From NCBI GenBank assembly GCA_015680685.1, contig MNCI01027250.1, positions 35,102-99,101 of the forward strand: 64,000 bases of DNA, read 5' to 3'. The notes beneath the pieces were generated by a model. The model was not told the origin of the DNA and did no database searches. It saw only the letters and a list, made by a program, of their open reading frames with translations. This document shows, in pieces, positions 11,043-22,723 of this stretch. The stretch's first letter is position 1. Each line of letters opens with the position of its first letter. Both the position numbers and the translations under genes were made by a program. Source of the stretch: Gnetum montanum (Eukaryota > Streptophyta > Gnetopsida > Gnetales > Gnetaceae).

Positions 11043-11908
11043 TGATGAATTGCAGTTTGCCAGGCCTTGATATTGGGTACGCGATATCATAGCCTGGATA
11101 TGATATCATATACACAAGATTATGATTCTTGTGTTAGCCTATAAATATAGCACTCAGGTACATAGGGAAGGAGTCTTTTGTCAGTTTTTTAGTTAGTCCT
11201 TTTTATTAATCTTTAGTCTTTAGTAAATTTTCAGTTTTCAATTCTTTCCCAAGTGCATGCCTGCAATGTGATGCTTGTAATTATATGAAACCTTTATTTG
11301 AGTGTAGCATACTTGGACACGCACATGATTGACAATAAAAATTGAGATTACTCCATCATTGTAGCATTCACTTAGCTTTTAATTATTTTAATTATTCACT
11401 TATTATTTATTATTTTTTTCTTAGTTAATATTTCTTTTATTATCATCTACTACTCTTGTTGTTAATGTAGAATGAGTATGCTTTAATCACAAACATTTAA
11501 GTGTAACTACATGGTAACCTAGTAGCGTATTGAGTAGTGCTTTGAGTAATATGTGCTTGGTAATCCTAGAAGTAGTACATGAAGTCCAAGGTGCATACGG
11601 ATGATTAAGAACAGATGCTCATCACACTTAGGCTAGCTTAGATCCTATTTCCTATTGCTCACTAGCTTAATTAAGTTATTTCTTATCATCCTTAGGAGTG
11701 GCATAGTAGTAGAAACCACATCATACACCTCACTCTACACTAAACCATATGTGATAAGAAAATACTAGTCCAAATGGAAAGACAACAAACTATGATCAAT
11801 GTATAACTGTCTAAATGCCACAACTAGTCCATCTGCGAAGTTTGATCGGATCACGTGTATACGCTCGTATTTGTATGGTTGAGCATAGGGGTACCTCACT
11901 GCTCATCA
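11043..11908 (+). repeat. Element A 3' LTR
   Basis: 866 bp, TGATGA...TCATCA, with TATA box CCTATAAATATAG at 11139-11150. It is the partner of 2664-3534. Differences are mainly transitions. The flank aacta (11909-11913) is the target duplication. Confidence 0.88.
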
Positions 11909-11913
11909 AACTA

Positions 11914-12320
11914 TTTCTAGCATAATGTATTGACACTTGGGATTTCTAGTAATGGATACTTGGTGTACCTAGAAATATACATTTGGTAACCTAGTAGCAT
12001 TAGTACAGGTTCAAGATATATACGGCAAGTGGGAATAGATACTCCACCTTAGGGTAGTTAGTTAATGAATTATTTAATTAGTTAATTAATTAAATTATTA
12101 AGTCTTCATTTAATCATCTAGAAAATAGGAGAAAATAATAAAAAATATAAAAATAAATATTTTATGCCTCAACCACACTTAACCATACACATAGATAAAC
12201 ACAAGAATGGATTGAGAAGACAATGATTTACAACTACACAATTCAATGTTTAGGAATATTGGTAACTTAACTACACAAATCACAAATGTTCACACATGAT
12301 TCGGCCAAATTCTATATGAC
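11914..12320 (+). repeat. Element F LTR, right half
   Basis: Continues the LTR interrupted at 2663. It parallels 51940-52351 of element C: TAACCTAGTAGC, then GGGAATAGAT, the TTAATTAG run, CCTCAACCACACTTAACCATA and GAGAAGACAATGATTTACAA. The expected LTR end (CTCATCA) and primer binding site are missing. Homology fades near ATGATTCGGCC (about 12300). F could be a truncated 5' LTR or a damaged solo LTR. Confidence 0.55.
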
Positions 12321-12527
12321 ATATTTTTTTATTGAAAGTAATCTTCTTTTGGGAAGAGTACACCTCTAAGTTATCTAAACTAAGAGTCTTTAAAGATGTG
12401 TTACATGCATTTCTTTTGTGTGACTACCTATTCAAGACAATGATTTACAACTACATAATTCAATGTTTAGGAACTTCAAGGATTCACGATCTGGTTGAAC
12501 TTCAAGGATTAACTTCAAGGATTCAAT
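12321..12527. repeat. Rearranged junction with local duplications
   Basis: A 39-bp piece of the F LTR (12218-12256) recurs at 12435-12473 with one mismatch. It is followed by repeats of AACTTCAAGGATT at 12472, 12498, 12511 and 12550, the last inside the E LTR. This stretch replaces both the end of the F LTR and the outer 44 bp of the E 3' LTR. It looks like a repair scar joining the two inverted LTRs. Confidence 0.6.
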
Positions 12528-13354
12528 GCATTCATGCATGATCTGGTTGAACTTCAAGGATTAAGTGCTTATGCACTTACACAGAACAAGGATGACTTAT
12601 GCAGTTGTTGTCTTCCCAAGCTTACTTGTAAGGCACAATTGTATGATTAAGTAAACTTAAGGTGTATGATTTTTATGTTTTTCTTTTATATTTTCTATAC
12701 TGGTCTTCTAAGTGTGTGCAATGAAAATATTTTATTAACTAATGGGTTTTGTAACTCTAATGTGAATCAAATCCTAACACCAGCATCTGTTCCCACTCTT
12801 TAGATACATCTTGAACCAGTGTAACACTACTAGGATTACCAAATGCTAGTCATTACTGGGTTACCAAGTGTTCTATGTATGCTCGAAGTGGTTGTGCTAA
12901 GTGTTCTAATTCATTGATAATTGATAATTAATAATTTTATGGAAATAACATTAATTAACTATTGAAAGCATCAAATAACAGTAAACAACATTAAATGCAA
13001 TAATTAAGTTATTCTAAATGTTGCAAGGTTTATCACAAAGTTTGTCTTTATTTCCAGACATAAGGTGTGCTCAGGTATACAATGCTCAAATAAAGATCCA
13101 TTCACTCTATGACTTCTACTGTGGATACTCAGAAATAATTCTAACTCTAGAATAGAAAAACTATAAGAGTTCAACTAAGGGAATGAAAAAAACTACCCCC
13201 TAGACCAAGCGCCCCTATCTGTTATTTATAGCCAACAAGATAGGCTCTAACATCGCTTGTCTGATGTCGTTTGGCCCATCCGATATCACGTATTCGATAT
13301 CGAGGGTTTGATATTGTGGGTCCAATATTGGGTCACTTATTTGGTAACTCATCA
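12528..13354 (-). repeat. Element E 3' LTR (outer end lost)
   Basis: Aligns with 21683-22488. The inner end is TGATGAGTTACC on the minus strand beside the polypurine tract. The minus-strand TATA box GCTATAAATAAC lies at 13221-13232, downstream of ATATC motifs at about 13262-13330. The outer 44 bp are replaced by the repeat-rich junction to the left. Confidence 0.8.
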
Positions 13355-13370
13355 TACCCCCACGATTGAA
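13355..13370 (-). other. Element E 3' polypurine tract
   Basis: Minus strand TTCAATCGTGGGGGTA directly before the TGATGA LTR start, matching the TTTAGTCRTGGGGGTA tract of A and B. Confidence 0.7.
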
Positions 13371-15280
13371 TGAAAACTCATCCTCAAGTTCCTTACAAGA
13401 TATTGGAAAGGTATGGGATTATTGACTAAACAACAACTGACAATGACATGGAATGACAGACTCAAAGTGCCCAGTGAACAAATCGACAAACATATTACAA
13501 CATTGATGTTCATAACCATTGTGGTGAACATTGTACATAGATGACATGTAGTCCCTCATTTGATAGCTTGAAGTGAGAGAGAGAAAAGAAAATGAGGTGC
13601 ATTGCTACCGATGTCAAAAAGGTGCACACCGTTATTTGTCCATGGCCACATGACTAAGTGTGTTCCTTGCGTCAATGCTCCATCTCTAGTCCATCCTAAG
13701 TGCTCCCTCCTATCACAGTCCATTGTTCATGTGATCACCATATGCACATACAACACAATTACAAATTAGCAAGGATAGATAAGATATAATGCAGTTGAAA
13801 CCTTACCTTGATATGAAACACATTGGCTAGGTTGTTGGTATGGCAAATACTAGGTTAGAGGTTTGTAAGTGATAACTACCCAAGGTGTAGGGGTGAGATA
13901 AGTAATTTGTGATAAACTCCCATGACTAAGAGAAAACCTCCAGTAGCAATAGGATGGAAAAAGAAAGAAAAAAGGAAGATAAGAAAAATAACAACAGTGA
14001 AGCCAATAAAAATGCATAGAAGGAAAGAGAAAAATAAAAATGGATGTCATGAATGGGGTGAAATAAGAAATAGTTGTTGGCAAGAAATGTTTAAGGGAAA
14101 GAACTTAATAATTGCACCAAAAAGGAATATCAGTGGGTCCTCCCCAAAGCAAGCTCATTCCCTTTATGCCCTAACAAACCCAAAAACCAAAGAGTCCGTA
14201 GGCTCTAGGAATGACATATGGAGATAATAGTTAAGAATTCATCGACAAGAATTTACCAAAGAATAACAATGCACCAACCAGGATATAGATTAATCATAAA
14301 ATAGACAATGAGATAAAATATGGGAAGCAAGATGGAAGAGAAGAGAGAATGAAATGGAATCTTGAAATTAAGGTTGTGTAAAGTCCCTTGTGTATTATGT
14401 GGTTAAGGTAACTTAATAAAATTCAATCCAAATCTAGATTAAAACTAACCACATCCAGTGACCTTGCATCAACATATTTGACCAAACCATCCTCTTAAAG
14501 CAACAAGAATGCTTTCACAGAGCAACCACCATCCCAAAAAGAGAAGAATAGAGAAACAGGATGTGTGAAAGGGACGTAGTTAGAGGGAACCTTCAAGCAT
14601 GGGTAACATGTCTTTCCAGTGCCATAACTAGTACTTGTAGTCCATATTCCTTTATTATGTCTAAGGGGTATGTTTTAAATTTCTTCTTGTCTTTTTTTGA
14701 GTAAGAACCATACCATGCAAAGAATTATTTGATTTATTCAACTTCTTGATATTAGTCAACAATGAAATAGAAAAAATCCTATGAAAAAAATCTAAACAAC
14801 CAAGAGAATAGCTAGCACAAATGTGTTGAATCCCCTTGAAGTCACATCCTTTTCAATCCATTTAAATATTTCCTTAGTTTGAAGAATACCAAACCACAAA
14901 TTCATTAATAGGTTTAATTAGAAAAAAGAAACAGTACACTTCCAAAATAAAGAGAGACCATAGAGTTGGATGGATGAATGGATGATGTGGACTCATTACC
15001 CATTTTATCAAAAGAAGCCATATCCTAGGATCGACATTAAAAGTCAAAGGTAAAAACCAAACATTAGAAATCAACACCATTATAGTACAACCCAACATCA
15101 TGAGCACTTACTATGTGATGAGTGAAAATAAATCAAACAAAATATAATAAACAAAGAAATAGTAAAAATGTTAACGATGGTGTAAAACAAAAATAAGTAA
15201 AAATAAAAAATGTGTAAAGAAAAAACAAAATAAAAGAAACTAAGGGCTTAGAATAATTAGCATTGGTGGCCATCTCCCCC
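13371..15280 (-). other. Element E non-coding spacer, no ORF2
   Basis: Between integrase and the 3' polypurine tract. It holds the two boxes shared with A, B and C: 14590-14623 (minus CACTGGAAAGACATGTTACC) and 14132-14145 (minus GGGGAGGACCCACT). In A, B and C these boxes precede the internal promoter and ORF2. Here nothing with ORF2 resemblance follows; only about 750 bp separate the second box from the LTR. Confidence 0.6.
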
Positions 15281-15300
15281 ACAACTGAGTTAGAAGGAGG
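15281..15300 (-). other. Polypurine-like motif after element E pol
   Basis: Minus strand ACTCAGTTGTGGGGGAGATG, just downstream of the integrase end. It corresponds to CTTAGTCATGGGGAAGAT in element C (57133-57150) and to motifs at the gag ends of A and B. Confidence 0.5.
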
Positions 15301-15349
15301 AGATCTAAAATAATGAGTAGGGTTGTCCATTAATAGAGGTAGAATTAGT

Positions 15350-16470
15350 ACTAGTCATTTTGGGCTCATGGAAAGGTCTGGTTTGCTAGATGTTGACCAA
15401 TAATTTCTTATCCGATCTTACAGGTTCATAGATCATCATGGCCCCTAAAGGAAAAGTTTCATGAATGATATAAGGTCCTTCCCACAACATTTGAAATTTA
15501 GTTTGTTGTGGATATGTGCAAGATTCCAATAAAGAACCCTATCTCCTTGTTGGTATTTGACTTTTCTAATTCTTAGGTCATGACATCATTTGTTGAAGGC
15601 CTTGTGTAGTTCATTGGATGACATGGCAGCTAATTGATTTTCATCTAGCAAGTTAAGATTCATTAATCATTCTTTCTGTGTTAGACTGAGGTCAAGGTTA
15701 AGGTCACATGCTGTAGATAGTGTATGAAGCTCATCTTGGATAGGAAGTGTTGGAGGTTTACCATACACTAACTCATAGGAAGAGTAGCCTATAAGGAGTT
15801 TCTATGTGGAGCAGTAGGCCCAAAGAGCATCGTTCAGTTTGGTGCTCCAGTCTCACCTATATTTGTTAATGGTTCATGTCAAAATTTTTGTGATTTTCCT
15901 ATTAGTAACTTCAACTTGACCATTCTCTTGAGGATGATATGGTGTAGTTAGTTTATGCTTAACTCCTAAGTGTTGCATCAACTTCCAAAAATTCACACCT
16001 ATAAAATGTGTACCATTATCAGAAATAAGTGCATGAGGCATGCCAAACCTGTTTACAATTTGTCGTTGAACAAATTGTGCAGTAGTAGATATGTACAGTC
16101 GGTAATGGCAGTTGCTTCTACCCATTTTGTAAAATAGTTAACAACGAAAACAATGTATGCTTTTCCATTGGATATTAGTGTAATAGGCCCCATAAAATCA
16201 ATACCCCATGTGTCGAAGGGTTCTAAGGGTTAAATCCATTGTTGTGGACCTTCCATTCTAGCAGTCATTCCCCTATCATGTTGGCAATGCTCACAAGATT
16301 GGACAAAATGATGAGCATCCCAAAATAATGTAGGCCAATAATATCCTACAAGCAAGATTTTAATGGTTGTTCATCTCCCTACATAATGACCCCCACAAGG
16401 GCCCTCATGAGTGTCTTGTAGAACTCACAATTGATTTGCATCAGGAACACACCATCGGACCAAGCCATCG
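15350..16470 (-). pseudogene. Element E integrase, decayed
   Basis: Minus strand. The zinc-binding part has HEGPCGGHYVG and CEHCQHDRGM. The catalytic core has WGIDFMGPI (first Asp), ISDNGTHFIG (second Asp) and PYHPQENGQVEVTNRK (Glu). The C-terminal part has YELVYGKPPTLP and ends near KLLVNI with a family-typical linker. A frameshift separates the first and second Asp blocks near 16080-16130, and several TAG stops interrupt the C-terminal part. Integrase joins the DNA copy to the chromosome. Confidence 0.8.
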
Positions 16471-16689
16471 AAACATACCTTGTAAAGGTGTTTGTTGAGT
16501 TCCATGAAATGTTTGACTCGATAGAGAAACTGTTGTTTCTTTTTAATGTCCAGCCCTTGTGGTGTTTCTTGTGTGAGAAGATAAGTAAGAATGCTACTAT
16601 ACTAATTTGTATCTGTGGGTGATTGATTATTTATTACACCTGCAAAGAGGAGTTCATCAGGGAAGCAGTCAGAAATTAGGTATTTTTTC

Positions 16690-17970
16690 TCTTTATTATC
16701 CCATTGCAACTGAGATAAATGAGTGGCAACAACATTCTCAGTGCCTCTATGATCTACTATTGTAAAATCAAACTCTTACAAGATCACAAGTCATCATATG
16801 ATGTGAGGGCTCACTATTGGTTTATTCATAAGGAACTGAGTCACACTATGATCTATGTGTATGAATACCTTAGAGCCTAATACATAGTGTCTAAATTTGT
16901 CTAGTGCAAACACCACGACCATTAACTCTTTTTCTGTTATGGTATAGTTGAGTTATGCACCAACAATACTTCAACTTGCACAGTGAATGTAATAGGGATG
17001 TTTGTTCTCATCTAACTATGTAAGTAAGGCTTCTAAAGCAAAATTGGATGCATCAATCATTATATGGAACAGTTTAGACTAGTCAGGAGCTTGTAGAATA
17101 GGTGTTTCTACAAGCTTCTACTTCAAGGTTTGGAAAGCTAACTCACATTCCTTGGTCCATTCAAAGGATACATCATTTTTCATTAATTCTGCCAATGGTT
17201 TTGCAATCTTCGAAAAGTTCTTGATGAAGTGTCTATAATATCCAGTATGTCCAAGGAATGATCACACATCTTTTATAGTTTCAGGTTGACGAGTGATTCC
17301 TTGGATGAATTTAATTTTTTCAGGATCTACCTCTATCCCTATTTGTGAAATTTTATGCCCTAATACAATGCCCTCTTAGACCATTAAGTGGCTTTTTTGC
17401 CAATTGAGCCTTAGGTTGGTTTCAACACATTGTTTCAATACTTGCTCTAATTAATCCAATGCTTGTTCAAAGTTCACTCCATAGATGGAAAAATCATCCA
17501 TAAAACCCTCCATACCATTTCCTATTTGCTACTTAAATACACTAAGAACTAGATGTTGAAACATTGCTGGAGCATTGCATAAGCCAAACAACATCTACCT
17601 ATATGCAAATGTCCCTCAAGGACTCATGAATGTAGTTTTGGTATGGTCTTTTGGTGCTATTTGTATTTGATTGTACCCAATGTAACCATCTAGAAAACTA
17701 TAGTAACAATGCCCTACAATGGTATCTAAGACTTGGTTAACAAATGATAATGGGAAATGATCTTTAAATGTTGCCATGTTTAATAGCCTAAATTCTATAC
17801 ACACCCTCCATTTGCCACCTTTTTTAGGCACACTAACTAATAGATTGACCCATTCATTGTTAGTAATGGGGTAGATGAACCTGACCTTTAGAAGTTGTTC
17901 AATTTCTTTCTTAACTACTTGCTTAAAGCTTTAAGTTCAGTCATCTTTGTGGTTATCATTGAGGCTTCAT
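16690..17970 (-). pseudogene. Element E reverse transcriptase and RNase H, decayed
   Basis: Minus strand. RT blocks are visible in order: KEIEQLLKVRFIYPITNNEW, VPKKGGKWRVCIEFRLLN, YSFLDGYIGYNQIQIAPKDH, LCNAPAMFQ, and the catalytic box GFMDDFSIYG with both Asp residues kept. IVLGHKISQIGIEVDPEKI follows. RNase H follows with LFHIMIDASNFA, YTITEKELMVVVFALDKFRHY and FIHIDHS. Interrupting stops are few, with one open stretch at 17616-17831. FMDDFS is typical of Athila/Tat elements. Confidence 0.85.
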
Positions 17971-18789
17971 AGAGGGGTTGGTGTAAATTCTATGTTGGAA
18001 TATCCTAGGATCTATTCTGGTTAATTTGGGATATGACCAAGCAAAGGATTTTTGACCATTTTTTTACCATATTCAGTAGTCTTTATTTTTGTTGAGTGAT
18101 GAGCTTAGCATTAATGACTACTAATTTTCCATTCATGAGAAATGCATACTCCACATTGGTGGGCAATGGTTTTAATTCAAGGGGCTCTTGCTTAAGCTCA
18201 TCAGGGATTTCCAACTTCTCCTAGTTGATATTTTTGGTGTTAGTACTTGGAAGTTGATGATGGAATTGCTCTAATGCATCTATGTTATTGATATAGGCAC
18301 AAGTCAAGCTCTTAGTTGGTTCCATGCATAAAGTTGAATTGCTCTCTAGTTCAGCTATCAACCACTAGGTGCCTTCCTATCTTATGGTTGCTGCATACCA
18401 GCATCTTTGTATGTTAGTTACTTGTGCACATTGGTTGCATGCAGGCAATGTTAAGCATTGTACAAACCAGGACTCCTACACATAGTTGCATCTTGTGTCA
18501 CTATATGCAATGCATGGAACTTTCTTCTTCTCGATCTTCCCAAATGCATTTTCTTTTGATATCTCTAGGGAAAGATCACATATTCCTAGGCACGCATCAA
18601 TTGTACTTAGCCATGATCTTCCCATTATGATTGGGAAGTCCCCCTTGTAGTTGTTAACTTAAATCACTAGGAAATCGGCTAGATACGACCACCCACAAAT
18701 AGTGGTGACAATGTCCTCCATTAGTTCCAATGGAATACTGATGGATTGGTTGGCCAACTCTAAACAAATGTTATTCTTCTTTAGTGGAG

Positions 18790-18900
18790 GTAGGTTCTAG
18801 GCTTTATACATTTCTTGGGAGATCAAATTAACATAAGAATCTAAATCCAAAAGAGCTTTGCAAGGCTTATTCCCAGTGATTTGAAAATAAATAAGAGGAC
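18790..18900 (-). pseudogene. Element E aspartic protease remnant
   Basis: Minus strand reading gives KPCKALLDLDSYVNLIS. The family pattern is LDLGAS-V-N, so the catalytic Asp is still in place but the following Gly-Ala/Ser are changed. The protease would cut the Gag-Pol chain. Confidence 0.6.
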
Positions 18901-19159
18901 TTATGGGATTAGAGAATTTCATAGGAAGATAGATAGCTTTAATCTAATCAATGATGGCATGGGTTAACATAATAGTGTGCGTTGAGTATGGTTTTTGGTT
19001 TGAAGGAAGCTCCAAAGATTTAAATGATGATAAGGCATTTGGATAATTAGCCACTTGTGGTTGTAAAGACTTGGTTGGACTGTTGGTTCTAAATAAAGGT
19101 CTCTTCTTTGATCGGTTGTTTGAACCAGTAGTAGGTTGAAGATTAATAGCCCTTGTAGT

Positions 19160-21502
19160 GTTATGTTGCTACGGGTGGGCAAGAAGCTCGCACCACATAG
19201 TTGGAGTAGATGGTAATGGAGACAAGGGTGGAAGAGATATAGACAGATAAGAAGGATAGTACATATGTGGAGCATCACCCCAAGAAGAAGAAGTTCTATA
19301 GTACTCGGGGGTCTGGTAGTGAGGTTGAAGAGTAACGTGACTAGTAGAGTCACGTGGAGAGATCATCTATTGAACATAACACCCATATGGGTCAGGTTGA
19401 TGGTAAGGGTACTATTGACGTGGTGGTGGCATTCCCTATGGTTGTGGGTGTTGTCATCATTGATACTATTCATTCAGTTGTGGTGGAGCTCCACTTGGAT
19501 AATATGTTTAAGGGTTGGTGGAATTTCCTTGGGTTACCTTGAGGATAAGGTAACCTTTTGGGTGCTTGCCATTTGTTTAATTGTGGGTTTAGTGCATACA
19601 TCCTAGACTCTTGCAGATGTGACACCATTGGGCAACAGCCCTTAGGATGTTCATATTGGAAAATCTCACATCCACCATCATTTTTTGTGTCTGAATCCAT
19701 AACTTCTTCAATGATGGTAACCTTGACCTTACCCATGTTATGTGCACACTCAACTTCTTTCTTTTTCCTTCTCTCTTGATCACTACTTTGTTCTCTAGAC
19801 TCTCTACTATTTTTAGAAAAGTTTGAAATTTTTCATTTAGGGAGTTCCACATTTGATCTACCTTTGTCAATAATTTTGATGCAAATTTTTGAATGGGAAA
19901 AGTCTTTCTATTCACCATTTCTTTAAGTGATGACTCTTCTTCATCTTCACAAAATCTAATTCCCTTCTTTCAGAGAGAAGGATCTCTGTTGTACTTTTAT
20001 GGACTTTCTCTTTTCCTCAACTCACCTTCCTTCTTATCAACTTGCTCCAAAGTTCTTTGTATTTAATGAGCTTTGAGCTCAGATAGCCTTCCTTGGGCAT
20101 AATTCCTAAGGGTTCTTTGCATTTCATACCTAAGCCCATCTACAAGATGGTGTAGTTGTTCCTTTTGCAAGTAACCATGGCTAGGGCAATGATGTAATAA
20201 TGAATAATATCGGCCCATGGAAGCATCCAAGGGTTTGTGTCCTCCTTGTTTCCATCCTTGGATTTTCTTACACAGGTTGGACACTTAGGAGTATGTTTGA
20301 TACTTATCATTGAATAGCTCCAACATGGTACTCCATCGACGAATGGATTCTAGTTCTAAGGACCGGTACCAACTTTCTGCTTCCTCGATCAGTGTCTATG
20401 AAAACAACTTTAGCTTTTGCCACTTATTTTCTATATTCTACAAGGCACATGCATCATGGAATGTTTGTAAATGGTTTTGAGGATTAGCATTATATCCCCC
20501 TTCAAATCGTGGGATGTTATTCATGTCTATTCTTTTTATCCTACTATCTTTCTAGTGCCTTGTTGGGATCCTAACAGCCTCTGTTATATTTAACATATTT
20601 CAGGTGGTGAGTAGGGGTTCATTGTGATCATGCTACCTATGGCATCTATGATGCCTATGTTGTTCCCTACTCTCCCTCCTTTCATGATGTGTCTCTCTAG
20701 AATGCGCTTGTCCCTTTCTCTACTATTTTTTCAGTGATTTCTATCTTGCCTACCATTATTTTTATGGTCTCACCCTCTGTGACTTCATTTAGATCCCAAA
20801 GGAGAGGGGAAAGAAGATGATGAAGGTGAAGAGGAAGGAGGACCATCACCATGACGGTGCCTGTCAACTTCTCTTCGGTGGTCGTGGCCTTGATCATGGT
20901 CATGATCAGAATGTCTATCATTGTCATGTGTTTGTGTGCCTTTTCTAGACCCTTTTTGTCCATTGGTATCAAAACTTGGGTTATGAATAGTTGAGTGAAG
21001 ATTTTGATACTCAACTCCTTGATCGAAGTTAGGGAGAGGAACATCTTTTTGTGGAAAACCTCTTGATATATGTTCACCACCATCAATTTTACTTAGGACA
21101 TACAGGACATCCTGAGACCACTTCCCCTTCATGGATTTGTAATGTCTATCTTTTTGTAGATCCCTCTAGCATTGTGCCTCAGTGGGTTGATACTCTCTTG
21201 AATCTTGATCATGCACAATGTACTTTGACTGTAAGTGTTGCATACTAATTCATGTGAGCACGAAGAAGCATGCTTAGGATTAAGCAATTGGGAGGTAATA
21301 CTATGTTACCTTCTAAATCATGCCATCATAGTTTTTCATCCTAGTGGAGGATAAAGGTAAAGTCTAGTACATACTCATTAGGATGAGCATATACCATGTG
21401 AAACTATTGGGGCACTAGCAAATCATCATGTGCACCTTGCCTCCGATTGTCCATGGTATCGAACCTAGTCGGTGAAGCACTCTCATAAGAAGAAGGAGAC
21501 AT
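19160..21502 (-). pseudogene. Element E gag, decayed
   Basis: Minus strand, ATG at 21500-21502 (MSPSSYESASPTRFD). The N-terminal block LVPQ...VYAHPNEYV is shared with element C. A His/Asp/Arg-rich then Ser/Pro-rich linker lies at about 20790-20960. The capsid-like core includes KKIQGWKQGGHKPLDASMGR and HLVDGLRYEMQRTLRNYAQG (20040-20290). A damaged knuckle CEIFQYEHPKGCC lies near 19650 with its second Cys replaced by Phe. A Pro/Ser/Tyr-rich end follows. Internal stops are mainly TAG. Confidence 0.75.
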
Positions 21503-21619
21503 GATTGATTACTCAGTGTGTGGTACTCTTTTTCGATGATTGTAGGATAGCTAACTTTAAGGGTTTGTTCCAAAAATAGAAAGATTTCCTAAGTTCTAAT
21601 TAGCCCACAAACAAAAAAA

Positions 21620-21637
21620 TCCCTGGCAATGGTGCCA
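21620..21637 (-). other. Element E primer binding site
   Basis: Minus strand TGGCACCATTGCCAGGGA, one base inside the 5' LTR, matching TGGCGCCGTTGCCGGGGA with G-to-A changes. Confidence 0.75.
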
Positions 21638-21638
21638 A

Positions 21639-22488
21639 TGATGAGTGGCGAGGTAACCCTATGCCCAATCATACAAATACAAGCGTTCATGCATGATCCA
21701 GTCGAACTCCAAGGATTAAGTGCTTATGCACCTACATAGAACAATGATGAGTTATGCAGTCATTATCTTCCCAAGCTTACTTGTAAGGTACAATTGTATG
21801 GTTAAGTGAACTTGAGATGTATGATTTTTATGTTTTTCTTTTATATTTTCTATCTTGGTCTCCTAAGTGTGTGCAATGAAAATATTTTATTAAATAATGG
21901 GTTTTGTAGCTCTAATGTGAATCAAATCCTAACATCAATATCTATTCCCACTCACATCTTGAACTAGTGTAACACTACTAGGATTACCAAATGCTAATTG
22001 TTACTAGGTTACCAAGTGTTCCACGTATGCTTGAAGTGGTCATGCTGAGTGTGCTAATTCATTGATAATTGATAATTAATAATTCTATGGAAATAACATT
22101 AATTAACTACTAAAAGCATCAAATAATAGTAAACAACATTAAATGCAATAATTAAGCTATTCTGAATGTTGCAAGGTTTATAACAAAGTCTGTCTCTATT
22201 TCTGGATACAAGGTGTGCTCAGGTACATAATGCTCAAATAAAGATCTGTTCACTGTATGACTCCTACTACGGGCAGTCAGAAATAATTCTAACTATGGAA
22301 TAGAAAAACTGCAAGAGTTCGGCTAAGGGATTGAAAAAAACTACCCCCTAGACCAAGTGCCCCTGTCTATTATTTATATCCAATGAGACAAGCTCTGACA
22401 TTGCATGTCCGATGTTGCTTGGCCTATTCGATATTGCATATCTGATATCGTGGATCTGATATTAGGTCACTTATTTGATGACTCATCA
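21639..22488 (-). repeat. Element E 5' LTR
   Basis: 850 bp with TGATGA/TCATCA ends. It is the partner of 12528-13354. ATATC motifs cluster at about 22385-22465, upstream of the minus-strand TATA-like region. Confidence 0.85.
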
Positions 22489-22490
22489 GT

Positions 22491-22723
22491 AATGCTGTAG
22501 CAAAAAAACTTGTAAGATTTGTTTTTGTTCCCCATTGTTGATTACTCAATTTGTAAAATTATTTTATAATGTTGCAGCAAAAAAAAAATTGTAAAATTTA
22601 TTTATTTTTCTCCATTATTGATTACTCAATTTGTATAGGTATGTTATAATGCTATAACAAAAAAATCTTAAAAGATTTATTTTTTCTTATTATTGATTAC
22701 TCAATTTGTAAAATTATTTTTCA
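22491..22723. repeat. Three-copy tandem repeat, units of 76-80 bp
   Basis: Units 22491-22567, 22568-22647 and 22648-22723. Each has an AATGCTGTAGCAAAAAAA-type start, a T-rich middle and TTGATTACTCAATTTGTA near the end. Copies are diverged. Element E abuts the first unit, so it may have landed within or at the edge of a longer array. Confidence 0.8.

Larger units (their letters stand above)
2664..11908 (+). mobile_element. Element A: non-autonomous Athila/Tat-like LTR retrotransposon (gag + ORF2, no pol)
   Basis: Complete but decayed element of about 9.2 kb. LTRs are 2664-3534 and 11043-11908, both with TGATGA...TCATCA ends. The 5-bp target duplication is aacca (2659-2663) and aacta (11909-11913), one transition apart. 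Internal order: primer binding site, gag, non-coding spacer, internal promoter, candidate intron, ORF2, polypurine tract. No protease, reverse transcriptase, RNase H or integrase motif was found in the roughly 7.5-kb interior, so movement would depend on a relative such as E or C. It is inserted in the LTR of element F and is therefore younger than F. Confidence 0.88.
12528..22488 (-). mobile_element. Element E: Athila/Tat-like LTR retrotransposon, gag-pol, minus strand
   Basis: About 10 kb. The 5' LTR is 21639-22488 and the 3' LTR 12528-13354, lacking its outer 44 bp. Read on the minus strand: primer binding site, gag, protease remnant, reverse transcriptase with RNase H, integrase, non-coding spacer, polypurine tract. 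No ORF2 is present, unlike A, B and C. The active-site pattern FMDDFS, the C-x2-C-x3-H-x4-C-type knuckle and the primer site all point to the Athila/Tat branch of plant Ty3/Gypsy. Many stops and frameshifts make it inactive now. The right flank is gtaat; the left target duplication was lost in the junction. Confidence 0.85.

Noticed and set aside
13922-14227. 101-codon Lys-rich plus-strand open frame
   Set aside because: Falls in the non-coding spacer of the minus-strand element E and contains the antisense of a conserved non-coding box.
19169-19606. Plus-strand open frames over 19265-19606 (Trp/Val-rich)
   Set aside because: Opposite strand of element E gag; no independent support.
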